This document shows, in pieces, positions 12,561 through 25,383 of a stretch of 64,000 nucleotides of DNA. The stretch lies in assembly GCA_003508835.1 (NCBI GenBank), contig PUFA01000171.1, forward strand, positions 3,328,001 through 3,392,000. Reading direction: 5' to 3'. The translations under genes were made by a program, and so were the position numbers. The DNA is from Eonycteris spelaea (Eukaryota; Chordata; Mammalia; Chiroptera; Pteropodidae). Position 1 is the stretch's first letter; each line of letters opens with the position of its first letter. The notes below the pieces were generated by a model. That model was not told where the DNA came from. It saw only the letters and a program-made list of their open reading frames with translations, and did no database searches.

Positions 12561-15479
12561 TGCCGTGAACTCAAGTCAGCCTGAGTTTAAGGGACATTCT
12601 TATATAATCATTATAAATATTCACACGAGACCTTTAAAGGGAATTCAGCCCCCTATTCTTTCCACTGCTCCCCACTGTTTCTAGTTACCAGAACTACGAA
12701 ATTTGCCACCTTAATTAACTTCTGTACATATCAAAAACAAATATCCCATATATGTAACTGAAGAAATGAAGATCTTCGTGGTTTCAAATTTGACTTCATT
12801 TGTATGAAGTGTCTACTACTTCTTTGCTGCAAGAGAAATTAAAATCCATGGCTTTTGAAATCAATCTAATTTTTCTCTTAGCCTAAGGTAGCCAGATGGG
12901 AAAATGACATACTCTTTTTTTGGGTTTAAACCTATTTCTTACCACTAAAAAGGTTCCAAATATGTGTGTATGTATGTATAAAGAAAACCAAGCTGTGTGG
13001 CTTCAGACGGAAACTTGGTATAAAGTGTCACAATTTCTATGTTAGAGTCAATCTTAATTTTAAAGGACAAGAAAAAAAATAGAAACACTTTTGACTAACA
13101 GAACTGAAGGATACTGATGAGTTTTTGTACTATTTCTTCAACATCAGCACTGGAGAATGCAGTAGTCATAATGATAAAAGGGAAATATTTCTTTCTCCAT
13201 GATATGCCCATCGTGGAAGTGGACCCCCAGAGATATTTCAGTCTGGGTAAGGTTCTTAATGTCCAAGTTCTGGCTTTAGTGGTAACATCGTGTTGTCTTC
13301 TCGACTTGCCTAATTCCAGAGGCTGAAGGGTGACTAAAAAATTCCCATCTGCTGCACCATTTCATCATGGGTTATAATTTTTGGCTTTCCTCAAGCTGTT
13401 TAGTTAAGACAAAAAGGCAATTTTAGTAGCGGAAAATATCATACAGTTTATATTACTCCTCAAATGAAGAGTCTGAGCCCAGAAAAATGCAGGTGGGAGA
13501 GAATATTGCTTAGTGTTGTTTAATTTTCCTTATACTCTCCTAGAAAACTCATTGTTTCCCAAAAAACAATTCTGGCTAACAGCTATGCTATTTGCCTGCA
13601 AGATAACCTGCTAGGTACCTCCAGCACAACTCCCAGCAGGGTGTGGTGATCTTGCTTTGTGATATCAGTTCCTCTGAAGGAACAGCAAAGACAGTGAATG
13701 GAAAGCAGGGTGACGAACAAGCACTCCCTGCTGCCACATCTCCCCACAGGTCTTGCAGGTCAGGGCTGAGACCAGTCAAATGTCCTCATTCCTGTTTTTC
13801 AGATAAGAGAGACCAACATGTACGTGGGGCCAAGCCAGGAGTTTTTAACCTCTTAGCTTGTGTTTCCTAGGCTTGCCACTCTAAATGTCACCCAATGACA
13901 CTTTCCTACAGAATACCAGGTTTTACCAAAATCCCATGAGGTAAAACTGAGCAGCAACATTCCTTTCACTCCAACTTCAAGAAAAGGTCTTCTGCTTATT
14001 TAAGTGTTTTGGGATCCATTTCGATCTCAAATTGAGAAGTATAGTTTCTACAAAGGCTTTTTAAAAACTAGTAGAAAGAAAAGGACGTAACAGGTAATAA
14101 TAGCCTTGTGTTTTCCTTATTCCTATAAATATGACTTCTTTTGAAATTAATACTGTGTAGTCATTTCTGGAAGGAACTCAAAGCACTTTTATTAATATTG
14201 ATATCATTTAAAAAAATTCTCATGGCTCTCAGTCGCTGGTATTTTAAGGGATGGTATGATAATAATTTGCAATTGAGCAGAAACCAGTAAGAATACGTCT
14301 GTCCTCACATGTCGGGGTGAGGGCAGAACTCTTCCTCTGAGTTTCTGCTGAACTCAGCTCCCCAACCTTCTCAGGCTCCTTCAATCTAAGCATGATTACA
14401 GTGTCTTTGCAATGTCTTGATCCTGGCTTTGATGGTGACAGGTCAGCAGTGCTGAAAGAGCAGTCACCAAGCAAGCACAGTTCAGTGGCTGAGGATGGGC
14501 CAAAGAAGTTGACACAGCTGAAGAGGCTCAGTATAATCTACTCAGTCCTTCCTCTCAGACCCTGTTTTGGTTTTCAAAGACATCCATGCTGGGCAGGGCC
14601 ATAAGCCTGTTGAGAGAGGAGCTGATGTATATTTCAGGATTCATGGTATAAGGAAGAACAGAATGAGATGAAAATGCCTAGGAGTGATCCAGGGATGGGT
14701 CTGTGGGAAGGACTAATGCACCTTTTGTGGCATGTTGACTTCTGAAAGCTACTTGCTGGGATGTAATGTGATATACCACAGTTCGGCCATTTATGCTAAG
14801 ACAAGTACACTAAGCAATCAGTTCAGTCACTTCTGGCCCAAATGTTGCATATTTGGATGACACTTGAATTTTTTATTTTACTAAGCCCTTAAAAAATGGA
14901 AATTTGGATTTTAAAATTCAGTTTAAAGGGATTTGAGTAACTGAAGGCAACAAAGGACAGTTGGCTGTACTAAATAGCCATTTCTTTGCCAGCCAGATCT
15001 CTTTAAAAAACAAAAAACCTCCCTACTTTGACCTGCAGAATTCACTCGAGAGAGGAGGTGTTTAGGGTGGGTTTCGTTTTTTTATAACATACTAGTCTCT
15101 ATTGTGTAACAGATTTTGCAATAAATAGAAAAACCTTTTTTTAAAAAAAAACAAAACAAAACCATACTTGTCTCTCAGGAGCTACTTAATTTGCAAAATC
15201 ATTGACATTTATCCACTTAACTTCTGATATGGGATAAACTGTTGCCTTGTGTGAGATGCTCTTTATAAGAGTTCTTTCTCCCTCCCATGCACCTGTGCAT
15301 GCAGCAAGCCTGTTGGGCCGTCCCGCCTCTTTGCTGATCAGGATGAACACTGGACCAGGTGTCAGGAGACCCAGCTCCACAGAAAACTCACCATCAGGTA
15401 AGTCACTTGACCTTTTGTGTCTGTTTTCCACCACAGTAAGGGGATGATAATACCTGTCTAAAACTAATAATAATGTTTA

Positions 15480-15690
15480 AATATTGAGCTCTTTCTCTGT
15501 GTCAGGCACTAGTTAACTGTTTTTACTATTCAGTTACTACTCGCAACAACCCCACGAGATAGATACTATTATTACCCTGGTTTTACTGAGGAGGAAAGTG
15601 AGGTGACTTAAGTTGCCCGAGCTCATGCAGTTAGAAAGTACCAGAGCCAGGCTTAATACCAGGGTTCAGTCTTTTAATCATTACATTAAA
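15480..15690 (-). repeat. MIR SINE, nearly full length
   Basis: CTCTGTGTCAGGCACTAGTT, ACAACCCCACGAGATAGATA and TTGCCCGAGCTCATGCAGTT follow the MIR order in antisense, reaching the tRNA-related head near 15690. Confidence 0.8.
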
Positions 15691-15849
15691 GTAGCTCAGA
15701 GGAATATAATGAAGCCCAAATAAAATAAAGCTTCAGGAAGCACTTTGGAAAATAGAAATGTATTATATACATTCCAGTTATCTTGTGTGCTCTCATTAAG
15801 TTTAGGCAATTTGAAGAGCACACACCACTTATTGAGGTAGATGCCTCTA

Positions 15850-16085
15850 CTGCTGGGCTCTCCAACCCTTCCGCACCGCCCCCCCCCCCATGGGTAAGGA
15901 GTGGCCTGATAGGAACTGGGCTACACAGCAGAAGGTGAGCAGGGGGGTGGGGCAGCATAAAGAGCAAAGCTTCATCTGTATTTGCAGCTGCTCCCCAGCA
16001 CTAGCATCACCACGTCAGCTCATCAGGCATTAGATTCTTATAGGAGTAGCGGTCCTTGGTGGCAAAAAGGTTGGGTACCTCTGCA
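15850..16085. mobile_element. MER1-like hAT-Charlie DNA transposon, internally rearranged
   Basis: GGCCTGATAGGAACTGGGCT, ACACAGCAGAAGGTGAGCAG and AGCAAAGCTTCATCTGTATT are typical of MER1-type elements, as are CATCAGGCATTAGATTCTTA and the closing AGGTTGGGTACCTCTGCAGT. The left end (GGGCTCTCCAACCCTTCC) is complementary in style to the right end. It includes a run of 11 C (15879-15889). I am more certain of the family type than of the exact subfamily. Confidence 0.65.
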
Positions 16086-16639
16086 GTCTATGGGAATACT
16101 TAGCTCCCCACCTCCCTCCACATGCAACGCTGCTTTGCCTTCTGTTCAGAGGGCCTGTGCTGGCAGGGTTGCCAGTGATGTCACCACAAACACAGTTGGC
16201 CTCTGCTGATTGTCTTCATCTCAAACAGGAGTAATTCAGGACTCCTAGCCATGTGGCCAGGGTTTAGGGACAGAGTGGAATTCAGGCCCCTGCAGTGAAA
16301 AGTGGGGAGGATCCAGGCAGCTGCCCGTGGCTGTTTTCTTAGCTGAATTTTACCCAGAGAGAGAAGTCAGAGGCCATTTCTGTCCTGATGACAAACTGAA
16401 TTAAACCTCCATCTCATCTTGTGTGACCTGATGAGAGCAGAAAGATCATGGGGAGTCAACTGCCATTTCAAATATCCTCTAGCATATTCTCTGTCAAGAG
16501 TAGTTCCTTACCATTTCCTCTTAGGAAGGCTTGTGACCAGAAAGTTGTCATATTTACTTAGTATTGGCTCAGGAATATTTAATACATAAGAAACAATATT
16601 AAATTTAACTTCAACTAAGCTCATTCTTCTCCTTCCCTA

Positions 16640-17480
16640 AATGACCTTCCTGTTTTCCCGATTTCAGTGCTGATAGTCACCTTGGCCAGGAACTTGGAGT
16701 CATGCTTGACTCCTCTCTTCTACAGCTAAAGTGTTACCAGGTTCTGTCCATTTCCTTTTTTTTTTTTCCCCTGATCCATCCGTTTCTCACTGCTCCTACT
16801 GCACTGCCCTTAGTTCCCTGTGGTTACTATAATAACCCAGGGAGGAGGCAAGAGAACTAAATGTTACATCACGCTATATTCAGACTGCCCTATGCTGATT
16901 CACAAGGAAACCTGCAGAACAAATGAAGATTTCCGCTGTGATTGCTAGCAAACCATATACCTATTTCCTGAAGGGAAAACAGAGTCTCTAGGTCACACCC
17001 TACACAAAATAAACGCCATCATTCATTCCCTATGGCTAAAACCATGGGGAACCTATGGGTCAAGTAACAAATGGCCTTTTCACACTACATAGTCTTACCT
17101 TTCACTCTGTGCCCCAGCACCATCAAAGGAAAATGGGTAAGCAAAGTCTTTACACTGTAATTCATAAAAACTAAGAATGATGTATAAGCTGAATTCCCTG
17201 AATACTCGGGGCTTCTTTTTTTTCTGTCTTGATCTTTTCTCTGTCCTTCTAATAGTTTCTTTTTAACTCTAACTCTAATGTGTGCTTGAATTCTTTCTTA
17301 TGCTCCTTAGTCAAGAACCCTTTTCTCTTGGTGTGGGGCCACTCGGGGGAATTTGTCCTGTCCTGCATCAGTAACACCCTCCAAACCCTCCCCTCCTCCT
17401 GTCTTACTGCATACATGGCTGCCAGAGGGACTTTCTAAAATGCAAACGTGCCATGTCTCCCTGTTGATCAAATCTGGGGA
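16640..17480 (+). repeat. Diverged old repeat segments
   Basis: GGAACTTGGAGTCATGCTTG, CCGTTTCTCACTGCTCCTAC and GGACTTTCTAAAATGCAAAC resemble parts of one ancient mammalian repeat, separated by unrelated sequence. The family is not assigned. Confidence 0.4.
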
Positions 17481-18079
17481 AAAAACCCGTCATGCCGTAG
17501 CCTCTCTCCCAACTTACTACAGCTGCGTCCCTAAATTCTGAAGTGGGTTCTGTAAAGTGAAGTAGGGCAGGGCCTTGCGGGGGGGGAGCAAACCTGAAGT
17601 GCGACCCAAAATGGGAGTGAGTTTCCCTCCCCTTTTATGTTCTGGCTCTGACCTGAGGATGGCCCCAAGGCAGAACTACATAGTGTGGCGGCAAAAACTC
17701 TGAGAAAAGCCCTGTCTTTAAAACCAGAGAACCAGAAAGGAACCTCTGTGAGCTAAAGAGTGGGGAAATCCTGTTTTTAAGTCTCCCTTCTCCACTCCTC
17801 TCCCAGCAGTGCCCCCAAGGGATGGTTTCACTTAGAGCTGCACTGCACAGCAGTGGCACAGAACTTAAGACCTCAAGAGAAAACCCTTCTTTCTGGTCAG
17901 GGGAACTGGGAAAAGGAAATCACCACTATTTTTCATTGAGGGTGGCCCCAGCCATGTAGAATGGCACAGGCTGCTGTAACCATGAGAACTTTGTCTTTCT
18001 AGCCAGAGGCCCAGGGAGAAGGGCTGCTGGGAACCAGAGAGTGTGGGGAAAATACTGGACAAGATCCCTAACTCTGTGT

Positions 18080-19130
18080 TGAACTGACCTAAGTCCTAGG
18101 CTCACAGCAAAAGCTTCAAGAACTGAACATGACAGAAACAACTACACAAGTCCCAGACTAAGCCAGTGTGGGACAGACCTGCATAACATGACACAGGCCC
18201 TGAAAACTCAACTGACGTTGGAACTCCCACCCCCGGAACCTGCAGTCCGGCCCACCTTGTGGAATCTAACGAGCTGACTGCCTGCTTAAAAAAAAAAAAC
18301 AAAACTGAACATTCTCCAGAGGATTTTAACAGGACCCAGTCTCACAACATAATACTGAAAACATTCAGAATGCAATATAAAAAAATATAAAAAGAACTCA
18401 ATAGAACCAGTAAAATACGAGCAGTTCGCAGGGGAAGACGACAGGTGCTAACACTGAGAATAATCTCAAGGTTGGGAGTACCAAAGCCTTTAAAACAGCC
18501 TTTATGACCATGCTCCATAGTAAAGTAAACACTCTTGAAATGAAAAGAAGGTAGAAGTCCTCGGCAAAGAAATAGACACTACAAAAAACTAACTGAATAG
18601 AAATTTTAGAATTGAAAACTGTAAGATTTGAAATAAAAATCACTAGTTAGAATGGAGATAGGAAAGTCAGTGAACTTGAAGATAGACCAGGAAGAATTAT
18701 CCAGTCAGAAGAACCAACAGGCCCACGCAAATCAGAATCAAACTGCTGAAAATCAAAGACAAAGAAAAAACAAATTGAAACAGCCAGCGAAAAACACCAC
18801 ACTGCGTATAAGAACTAGTATTTAAATGATTGTGCATTCCTCATCAGAAACCACAGAAGCAAGAAGAAAGTGCAACCGCAATTTAAAAGTGATGAAGGAA
18901 AAAGAACAGTCAACCCAGAATGCCATACCCAGTGAAACTATGCTTCAGAAATGACAGCGGAATAAATACAGTCTAAGATGAAGAAAGACTAAAAGAACTT
19001 GTCACCAGCAGGCCTATTCTAAAAGGAATGCTAAAGGAAGTTTTTTTTTTAGGCTGACAGGAAGACAAACCAGAGGGTAAACTTGGAACTTCCAGAATGA
19101 ATGAAGAGGAGCAGAAACGGGCAGCTGAGA
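18080..19130 (+). mobile_element. HAL1 / L1 ORF1-type fragment
   Basis: Recognisable text includes CAAGACCTTAT-style degenerate ORF1 sequence, then CCTCATCAGAAACCACAGAA, AGAACAGTCAACCCAGAATG, CTTGTCACCAGCAGGCCTAT and AAGGAATGCTAAAGGAAG. This is the C-terminal half of ORF1 as found in HAL1 and old L1. All frames are interrupted. Confidence 0.75.
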
Positions 19131-21715
19131 ACCCTCTGGGTCACTAATCATCTCCTGAGAAAATGCAATTCCCAGGAACAAGAGATTCTTTTTGCCTTTT
19201 GAAATTTTCCACTAAGTCCCTAAGCTAAAGCCTTTTGCCTTCTGAATAGAGAATTATGGGTTCTGTCTAAGCAGATTTTTGCCAGTAGATATGGCAGGGT
19301 TTAGCCAAAGAATGGAAAACTCTGATATTAAACCATCTTTAGTGTTTATGTAAGTCAGAATTTCAGACAATAAAAGTGTTCCATATTTTAAGTAACACTT
19401 TGATTTACTTGGAATATTATAATTCATCATCTAGGATATAGAAATAGAAAATAAAGTAGAATTGATTTAAAATACTCATTTCAATTTAAGAATTATTACT
19501 AAATCAGGACAAGTGTCCATTGACCCTTAGTTTCATACCTAGAAATGCAGCTTAGGTTATTAATAACTTTAAATATTACTTTGCAAAAGCTGGTGGAAGG
19601 CTACACTCTGCCTCAGAACAATCTCGGGGAATGAATATTGACCAAGCATCATTTTTTAAAATCATTGTTAGAAAAGCTTATTGTATATCAAGAAGAGAAT
19701 GACATTTTCAACTCTATGCTGAATATATTAATAAATGCCTTCAAGATCATTTAAAGCTGATGGGTGACATGTTTCTTGTGTTTCCAAGTCAGATATGCCA
19801 GTGTGATACTAATGAAAGTACTATTACACATTAATAAACTTGTAGTTCATTAAAACAAAAAATCCTCAAAGGGTTTTCTATTGCCACAGGCTCAGATCTG
19901 AACCCTGCAGCATTTCACACAAAGCCCCATGTGATGCGTGTGACCTCCGGGCCCCTGTGGCTCCTTCCAGTTTCATCTCCGGACATGTGGCCTTTATTTC
20001 CTAAATTTGGTCATTTCTAATTGAATCATTGTTTTACATTCCAGAAAAAATCCAACTACCGGAAGTACCTTCAATACACACACACTGCCTTTGTTTCTTC
20101 ACACCGCGAGGTCTTTTCCCACACCGTTCCCTTTGTCTTGAATAGTCCCTTCTCTTCTTGGCCTTACCCATTCCGATTACTTCAGTGTAAAATGTGACAA
20201 TACAAGTGCCAGCAGTTTTGTGAAAAAAGCTAATACAGCAAGCACTATGTAACAAAACAAAACAAAAGCCACACCTAGCATCTAAGTCCTTAATAAGTGG
20301 TACCTAATATTATTTCCCATGATGATTAATCCTCTATTCCTTTACATTTTCAGTCTAAAAATACTTTTTGCTACATAATCCTCAGAGTGACAAGGTGATA
20401 AGTGATGAAAAAGTGGTTAAAAAATAAAGATGGGGAGGAAAAAGTAACGAGTAATATGCCACACTGCTACTCTAAAACGGGGTACGTCTACATGTAAAGA
20501 ACAACCACAAACTGGTAAAATGTTCATTTAAAGATGTCACGGCAACTTGGTACCTATGATGGTGTTCACATAGCTTGCCCTTTGCAATAAAGAGATAGAC
20601 CAGAGCAAGGTGGTATTTTTCTCCCAATCAGAGGGCACTCAGCAGCACTGAGGTAGGCATGTGCCAGGAGGGATGCTACGAAACAGGTGTTTAGATGAGA
20701 AAGCCTTAGGCTGGGAAAGCGTGTTACCTCAGTGGCTGCATCAGCATGTCAGCCTCGCACTGTGAGCCACGGAGCTGGAGCAGCACAAGGTAGAATATAC
20801 CACTGATGGAGGAGCTTCTAAAGCCTCACATCCCCTGCCCCATAAGTCTCAGCCCCCCAGGGTCTGTATCCTGTGGTCTTATTTCAAACAAACAGGAGGG
20901 TTTAGGACATATTCTAGAATAAACGAAGTAGAATCACATAAGAAAGTGTCTCCTGGAACGATAGACTGAGAACCACTTACATTCCAGGCTCAGCAAGAGG
21001 CAAGCTTTGACGGAGTCCTTTTTCAGCATGCAGGCCTGAGCTGTGCCAGGGCTATGAGCACAGCCCCTCTGGGGCTGTAGGGAAAGTGGAATGGCAAGAA
21101 CTTTCTCCCCTGCAGGCACAGCTGAACTTAGATCTCCATGGCATGTGGGAAGAGAGCAGCAGCAGCATGGTCATTTAAAAAATGCTTAGCATTTAAAATT
21201 TCCATAGGAGTATCAAATGCTAATGACTAAATTTCAATACTGTGCTTTCAAGCTATTCATTGGGGGTATTGCAAAAAGAGTTGGGGAATCTAAAGATTAA
21301 CATCACCTTTTTCCAGAAGCGTCTTTTGACACTCTCTCCTTAAAGTGTCTAGATTTTCTAGTTTGCCTTTTGGCTATAAAACATGAAATGAAAACGACAC
21401 AGGCTGTTGGCATTGGCTGGTCAGCTCAGACAACAGTGTGGGGTCCCTGTGTTGGACTAGGAGGCAGGGGACCTGGGTTCTAGTCCCAGTGGCGAGACTT
21501 TTAAGAAATAACTTATTCCCACTAACTTTCACTGTTGTCATTTATAAAAATGAAAATGACAGGTGAGCTGTGAGGAAATTGCTCAAAGTACCGATGGTTT
21601 GGGGGAGGTTGGTGATGCAACAGGCCCCTGCCCCTTCTGCCATCAGGGCCAGTAGCCCTGATAGGACCCTGACTACCTTTCTGGGGAGAGCAGAACACAG
21701 GTCCTAGCTTCTTAC

Positions 21716-21866
21716 CTTCTTTTCATTGACATCCGCCTGCTCCTCTTCCTCATTTACCTCTTCTGGCATATCTTTGATTTTGTTCAGCAGCTCAGCCTTG
21801 GGAGCAGACACACTGTAGTAGGCAGGGCAGTTAACCAGCATGCCCACCGCTTCCCTGTCTTCACTC
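21716..21866 (-). CDS. SHROOM3: SHROOM3 exon 9 (ASD2)
   Basis: This 151-bp exon has an AACCCAG acceptor ending at 21867 and a GTAAG donor from 21715. One base completes Arg with exon 8, then 50 codons read SEDREAVGMLVNCPAYYSVS, APKAELLNKIKDMPEEVNEE, EEQADVNEKK, leaving intron 9 in phase 0. It is almost identical to human and the frame is intact. The acidic, helix-favouring C-terminal half leads into the long coiled coil of ASD2. Confidence 0.97.
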
Positions 21867-22084
21867 CTGGGTTAAAAAAGAACCAAAAGTACAGCCACAC
21901 ACAGCACATACCAAGAGCTTCATTTTACCACATTTCTCCATTCAGAAGTGTGTATAAAAAATCCTATTCAATTTCTTCCCGGAAATTAGGATGAACTAAT
22001 AACTATTTGCTAATGAGTAATTACTGTGTGTAGGGCTCTAGAGGCCAGGCAAACTCAGGATGAAGACCACTGAGGGCAGTGTTG

Positions 22085-22215
22085 GGAAGGCGAGGAGTGC
22101 GGGTCAGGACTGGACTTTGCCAGGACGACTCTGACTCCGGGCAAGTCATTTAACCTCTCTGCATGTTTCTCTGGTGATAAACAGAAGAATGTTACTGACT
22201 CCTTATTTCACAGAA
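22085..22215 (+). repeat. MIR SINE fragment
   Basis: CCGGGCAAGTCATTTAACCT followed by CTCTGCATGTTTCTCTGGTG is the conserved MIR centre. The ends are eroded. Confidence 0.7.
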
Positions 22216-23944
22216 AGACAGGGGGAGCTATGACTCAGTCATGTGAATGTCTTTTAAAGATGCTGCAAAAATCTCAGGTTTTAGGTTATTTCCTACTCTT
22301 CCAGAGTCACCCATTATCTTTCTGATGCCTACTATGTCTGTTATTTGGACACTTATCAGATTTCCTTCTCACGTAAGCCTGGCATTCCATGGAAGTCCGG
22401 GAAATCTGGAACTTGCTGGTCAATGAATGTTGAGGTGAAATCTACTCACTGATTACACAGCAGGGAGTTCCAAGGCTGAAGAACAAATAAGGAGTTGAGA
22501 ACTTTGTTATCTCTATTTTAGTATTCTCAAGCTGCCTTTCAGACTACAGGTCTGATCTTACCCCTGAATAAACGACAATGGAAGTAGGTTAGGTTTTCCT
22601 GGAGAGAAATTTCAACTATTCAACCCTGTGACATTATTTAACATCTAGACCATCATTTTAATATGGAATGAAGAACCACCAAGAGTCATTTTTCTACTAG
22701 TTTCCTGCTTGGTGGGACTATTCCTCTAAGCAATATAATTACATTTAGTCCAGTTAATTAAAAAAAAAGAAAAAGGATTTTTGATATGCGTTTTCCCCAT
22801 CCAGGTAAATTGATTGCATTACACGTGGGCTTCTGAGGCATCTGATAACTAAACCTCACAAGGGCTACGTGAGATCTCACACACAACAGAACAATGCTTA
22901 TTTTCACCAGAAGATGGCGTATGCCTTTTTGAAATTCCTCCTACAAAAGCTTATGTGACCATTTCACTTCTAAATTGACTGAAAGAACAGACGTTCTCGA
23001 TGATAATGCTAGGAAATGCTTTTCTAAGGATATACTTGTAAATTACCTTCTTCTACAGCAAGTGGGGTCAGAGAACAGAATGACATGAACGGAAACCCCT
23101 CACTTGGACCTAACCCAACCACCTGTGCTGAGCTAACTCGCACACCCACAGGAAGGCGTCTTTGGGCCCTGTGTGGCAGCCAGTGGATTGCCTTGCATAT
23201 TGTAGGTGTTCAGTGCTAAACACACGACCCTGGAAAAGTCCATGCACTTCAATGAGCCTCTGCCAAATCTGAATAGGAGGTGACCGTTCAGGCTCTGTAT
23301 TAGGAAAGCCTCCCATAACATGAAAAAGTTTGTTAAGAACTACATGGCTCTTTACTTTTTCCCTACCAATCACCCCCCCCCAAATAAAAACATGGTATTC
23401 CTGATAGTAATTTAGTTAGGATCATTTGGACAGCTCTAAAATGCAAGGCCAAACTGAGATGAAATGCTCTTCTTACTTAGCCTGGAAGCCACTGACTGTG
23501 CAGTTCCAATCTGCCAATCTACGGCTTCCAGTGAAAATTAAAAAGAAAATAAAAACCACTGTAGTCCTTTAAGGAAATAAAAATGCAAGAAAATATTGCA
23601 ATAACCCAGGAGAAATGAAAAGAATGAAAAAAACAGACTGCTGACAGTCTTTTCACCCCTGTGGCTGGGCGACACGTTACAGGACAGTTAACGTGCTGCT
23701 CAGGGACTTCAAGAGCAGAGGCTCACGGGTTGAATGTGAGCACTCACTTTAACTCTTCAAAGGCAAATGCCAGTGAAGTCACTAAATGTGTGTCTAGGCT
23801 CTCACCCTTTTTACAAAGACCGAGTCCACCTCCGCCTTCTGCCGTGCCCCCTGCTCCTACTTGCTCCTCTCATCACTGACCCCTGTGGAGCTCCCTGTAA
23901 GGGACTCCAACGGAATGGGAGGGTGCTTGTCTACCATGTTAGGG

Positions 23945-24200
23945 GGCACAGTACAGTTAAGAGAGCAGGCAAGTCACAGTGCTGAGTTCAGATATAGGTG
24001 CCATCATCACACCGGTCCTACGACTTCAGTTGCATAGTCTTAACTCCCCTGTGCTTCAGTTTCTCACCGTTAACATGGAGGTAAAATTGGTAGTTGTCTC
24101 AGAAGGTTCTTGTGAAGATTAAACAAAATCTTTATATAAAGGTATGAATACAGTATCTGACACAAACAGCATGAGTAAGTATTAATAGCAATTATTATTA
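23945..24200 (+). repeat. MIR SINE
   Basis: AAGTCACAGTGCTGAGTTCA, CTGTGCTTCAGTTTCTCACC, TTCTTGTGAAGATTAAACAA and GTATCTGACACAAACAGCAT follow the MIR consensus from head to tail. Confidence 0.75.
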
Positions 24201-24416
24201 CTATTATTTTTTTGTTGGGCAAGGGCCCAGTAACTCAGGGTCTGTCTCATATCCTGCTTCTCAGAGGCACTCCTCTAAGGCTGAGATGGAATGTCAGTCT
24301 TGGGTTATTTCTGCTGTTTTCGAAACAAGAAAAGGTTAGGTAAGTAGTCCCAGACTTATCACCCTGTGGAAGGAGTTCATTTGTAAGGCTCTTTGGGAAC
24401 ATTACCAGGGACTTAC

Positions 24417-24926
24417 CTTTTGCCTTCATATCCCGGGCAGCTGACAGTTCTCTGTAGGGCTTTCCTCTTTACGCTGTTTTCCTGCAGCAAATTAACATCT
24501 CGAGGAAACAAACCTTCCATCAGGTCCATAGTTGTCTTCATTCTGGAGTCTGGATCCAAGATGTCTGCCAGAGATTTGTCTTGGTGGACAATTTCCTTGG
24601 CTAGAGCTTCTGTTCTGATGTCTTCTGAAGTCTTCTGAGGACCAGAACTCACATTCTTTTCTAAACCACGAGTCCCACTGATTGGGTCATGGACGAGGCC
24701 GTGGGTCAGGATGGGAGGTGGCTGCCCTGAGCTTGGCTGCCAGCCAATAGACCCGGCATTTTGGGGCAGAGCAGCCGTGGCAGAGGCTGGGCTGGTCTCA
24801 ATGGCTTCTGAACCCTTGACAGAAGTTTGGGATCTGGAAGCCACTATCGGACTACCAACCAAATGGGCTGCACCAGGCATGGGTCTTTCCTTGGCAACTG
24901 TCACGTTGGCAAACTTGCTGGAACTA
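24417..24926 (-). CDS. SHROOM3: SHROOM3 exon 8 (start of ASD2)
   Basis: This 510-bp exon follows a strong poly-T tract and CCCCAG acceptor (ending 24927) and ends at a GTAAGT donor from 24416. Its first base completes a Ser codon and it ends AG, so both flanking introns are phase 2. The frame is intact. Variable sequence (VTVAKERPMPGAAHLVGS ...) gives way to the highly conserved start of ASD2: SEDIRTEALAKEIVHQDKSL, ADILDPDS, KTTMDLMEGLFPRDVNLL, ending GYEGK. ASD2 is a coiled-coil domain that binds the Shroom-binding domain of ROCK. The N-terminal third has diverged from human as expected for linker sequence. Confidence 0.97.
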
Positions 24927-25135
24927 CTGGGGATAGTAAAAAAAAAAAAAAAAGTGATGAGAAAAGAGTCAACAGAAGGGTGAAGATGAGAAGGTGAATG
25001 AAGACTGAGAAGTTTTCACCATCAGGGCTATAGCTTCCCAGGACTGGGGTGAGGTAGCCACACTAAAGAGGTTATTACTCCGAAATTGCAGGGTCCTAAA
25101 GTGTCTTCACCTGAGCTCACTAGTTGGTCACAAGG

Positions 25136-25146
25136 AGGTTGTATGA
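25136..25146 (+). repeat. Target-site duplication, left copy
   Basis: AGGTTGTATGA is repeated exactly at 25373-25383. The pair delimits the 5S-derived SINE. Confidence 0.85.
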
Positions 25147-25372
25147 CTTTTTTTTTTTTTTTCAGGCAAGGCAACCAACCCTTGGCTGACCTCACAGATT
25201 GCAAGGACCTTGTCAGATTACAATCCCTTATTGTTTTTTTTTTTTTTTTTTATGCCTACAGCACCTGGTCTTCCTAGATGGTCTCCCATCCAAGTACTAA
25301 CCAGGCCCAACCCTGCTTAGCTTCTGAGAGCAGAGGGGATTTGGCTTGTTTAGGGTGGCGTGGCCATAGATT
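25147..25372 (-). mobile_element. 5S rRNA-derived SINE with target-site duplications
   Basis: On the minus strand the element starts with a head of about 120 nt clearly homologous to 5S rRNA (25252-25371; roughly four-fifths identical, with the stretch GGTTAGTACTTGGATGGGAG intact). It continues through an A-rich linker (25234-25251), a body of about 70 nt (25164-25233) and a terminal run of about 16 A (25148-25163). Perfect 11-bp direct repeats AGGTTGTATGA flank it at 25136-25146 and 25373-25383, the mark of L1-driven retroposition. Many head differences are C/T or G/A changes, consistent with CpG decay. 5S-derived SINEs (MEG-RS, MEG-RL) are known from fruit bats. I cannot confirm identity to those without their consensus. 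Confidence 0.85.
25252..25371 (-). pseudogene. 5S rRNA-related head of the SINE
   Basis: The minus strand reads from ATCTATGGCCACGCCACCCT to GGTGCTGTAGGCATA, parallel to the whole of 5S rRNA with no indel. The 3' half, including the region of the internal C-box promoter, is nearly unchanged. The 5' third and A-box region have several substitutions. It sits inside a retroposed element and is not a functional 5S gene. Confidence 0.9.
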
Positions 25373-25383
25373 AGGTTGTATGA
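25373..25383 (+). repeat. Target-site duplication, right copy
   Basis: AGGTTGTATGA is identical to 25136-25146 and adjoins the 5' (5S) end of the element. Confidence 0.85.

Larger units (their letters stand above)
11959..21715 (-). other. SHROOM3: SHROOM3 intron 9
   Basis: This 9.76-kb phase-0 intron contains MIR copies, a MER1-like element with an 11-base C run (15850-16085), diverged repeat tracts at 16640-17480, a HAL1/L1 ORF1-type fragment (18080-19130) and otherwise unremarkable sequence. I found no further exon. Confidence 0.85.
21867..24416 (-). other. SHROOM3: SHROOM3 intron 8
   Basis: This 2.55-kb phase-2 intron has MIR-like segments (22085-22215; 23945-24200) and no other recognisable element. 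A (C)9 tract is present near 23370. Confidence 0.85.

Noticed and set aside
15385..15460. Possible extra MIR copy on the plus strand
   Set aside because: Only AAGTCACTTGACCTTTTGTG resembles the MIR centre. It is too short and diverged to list.
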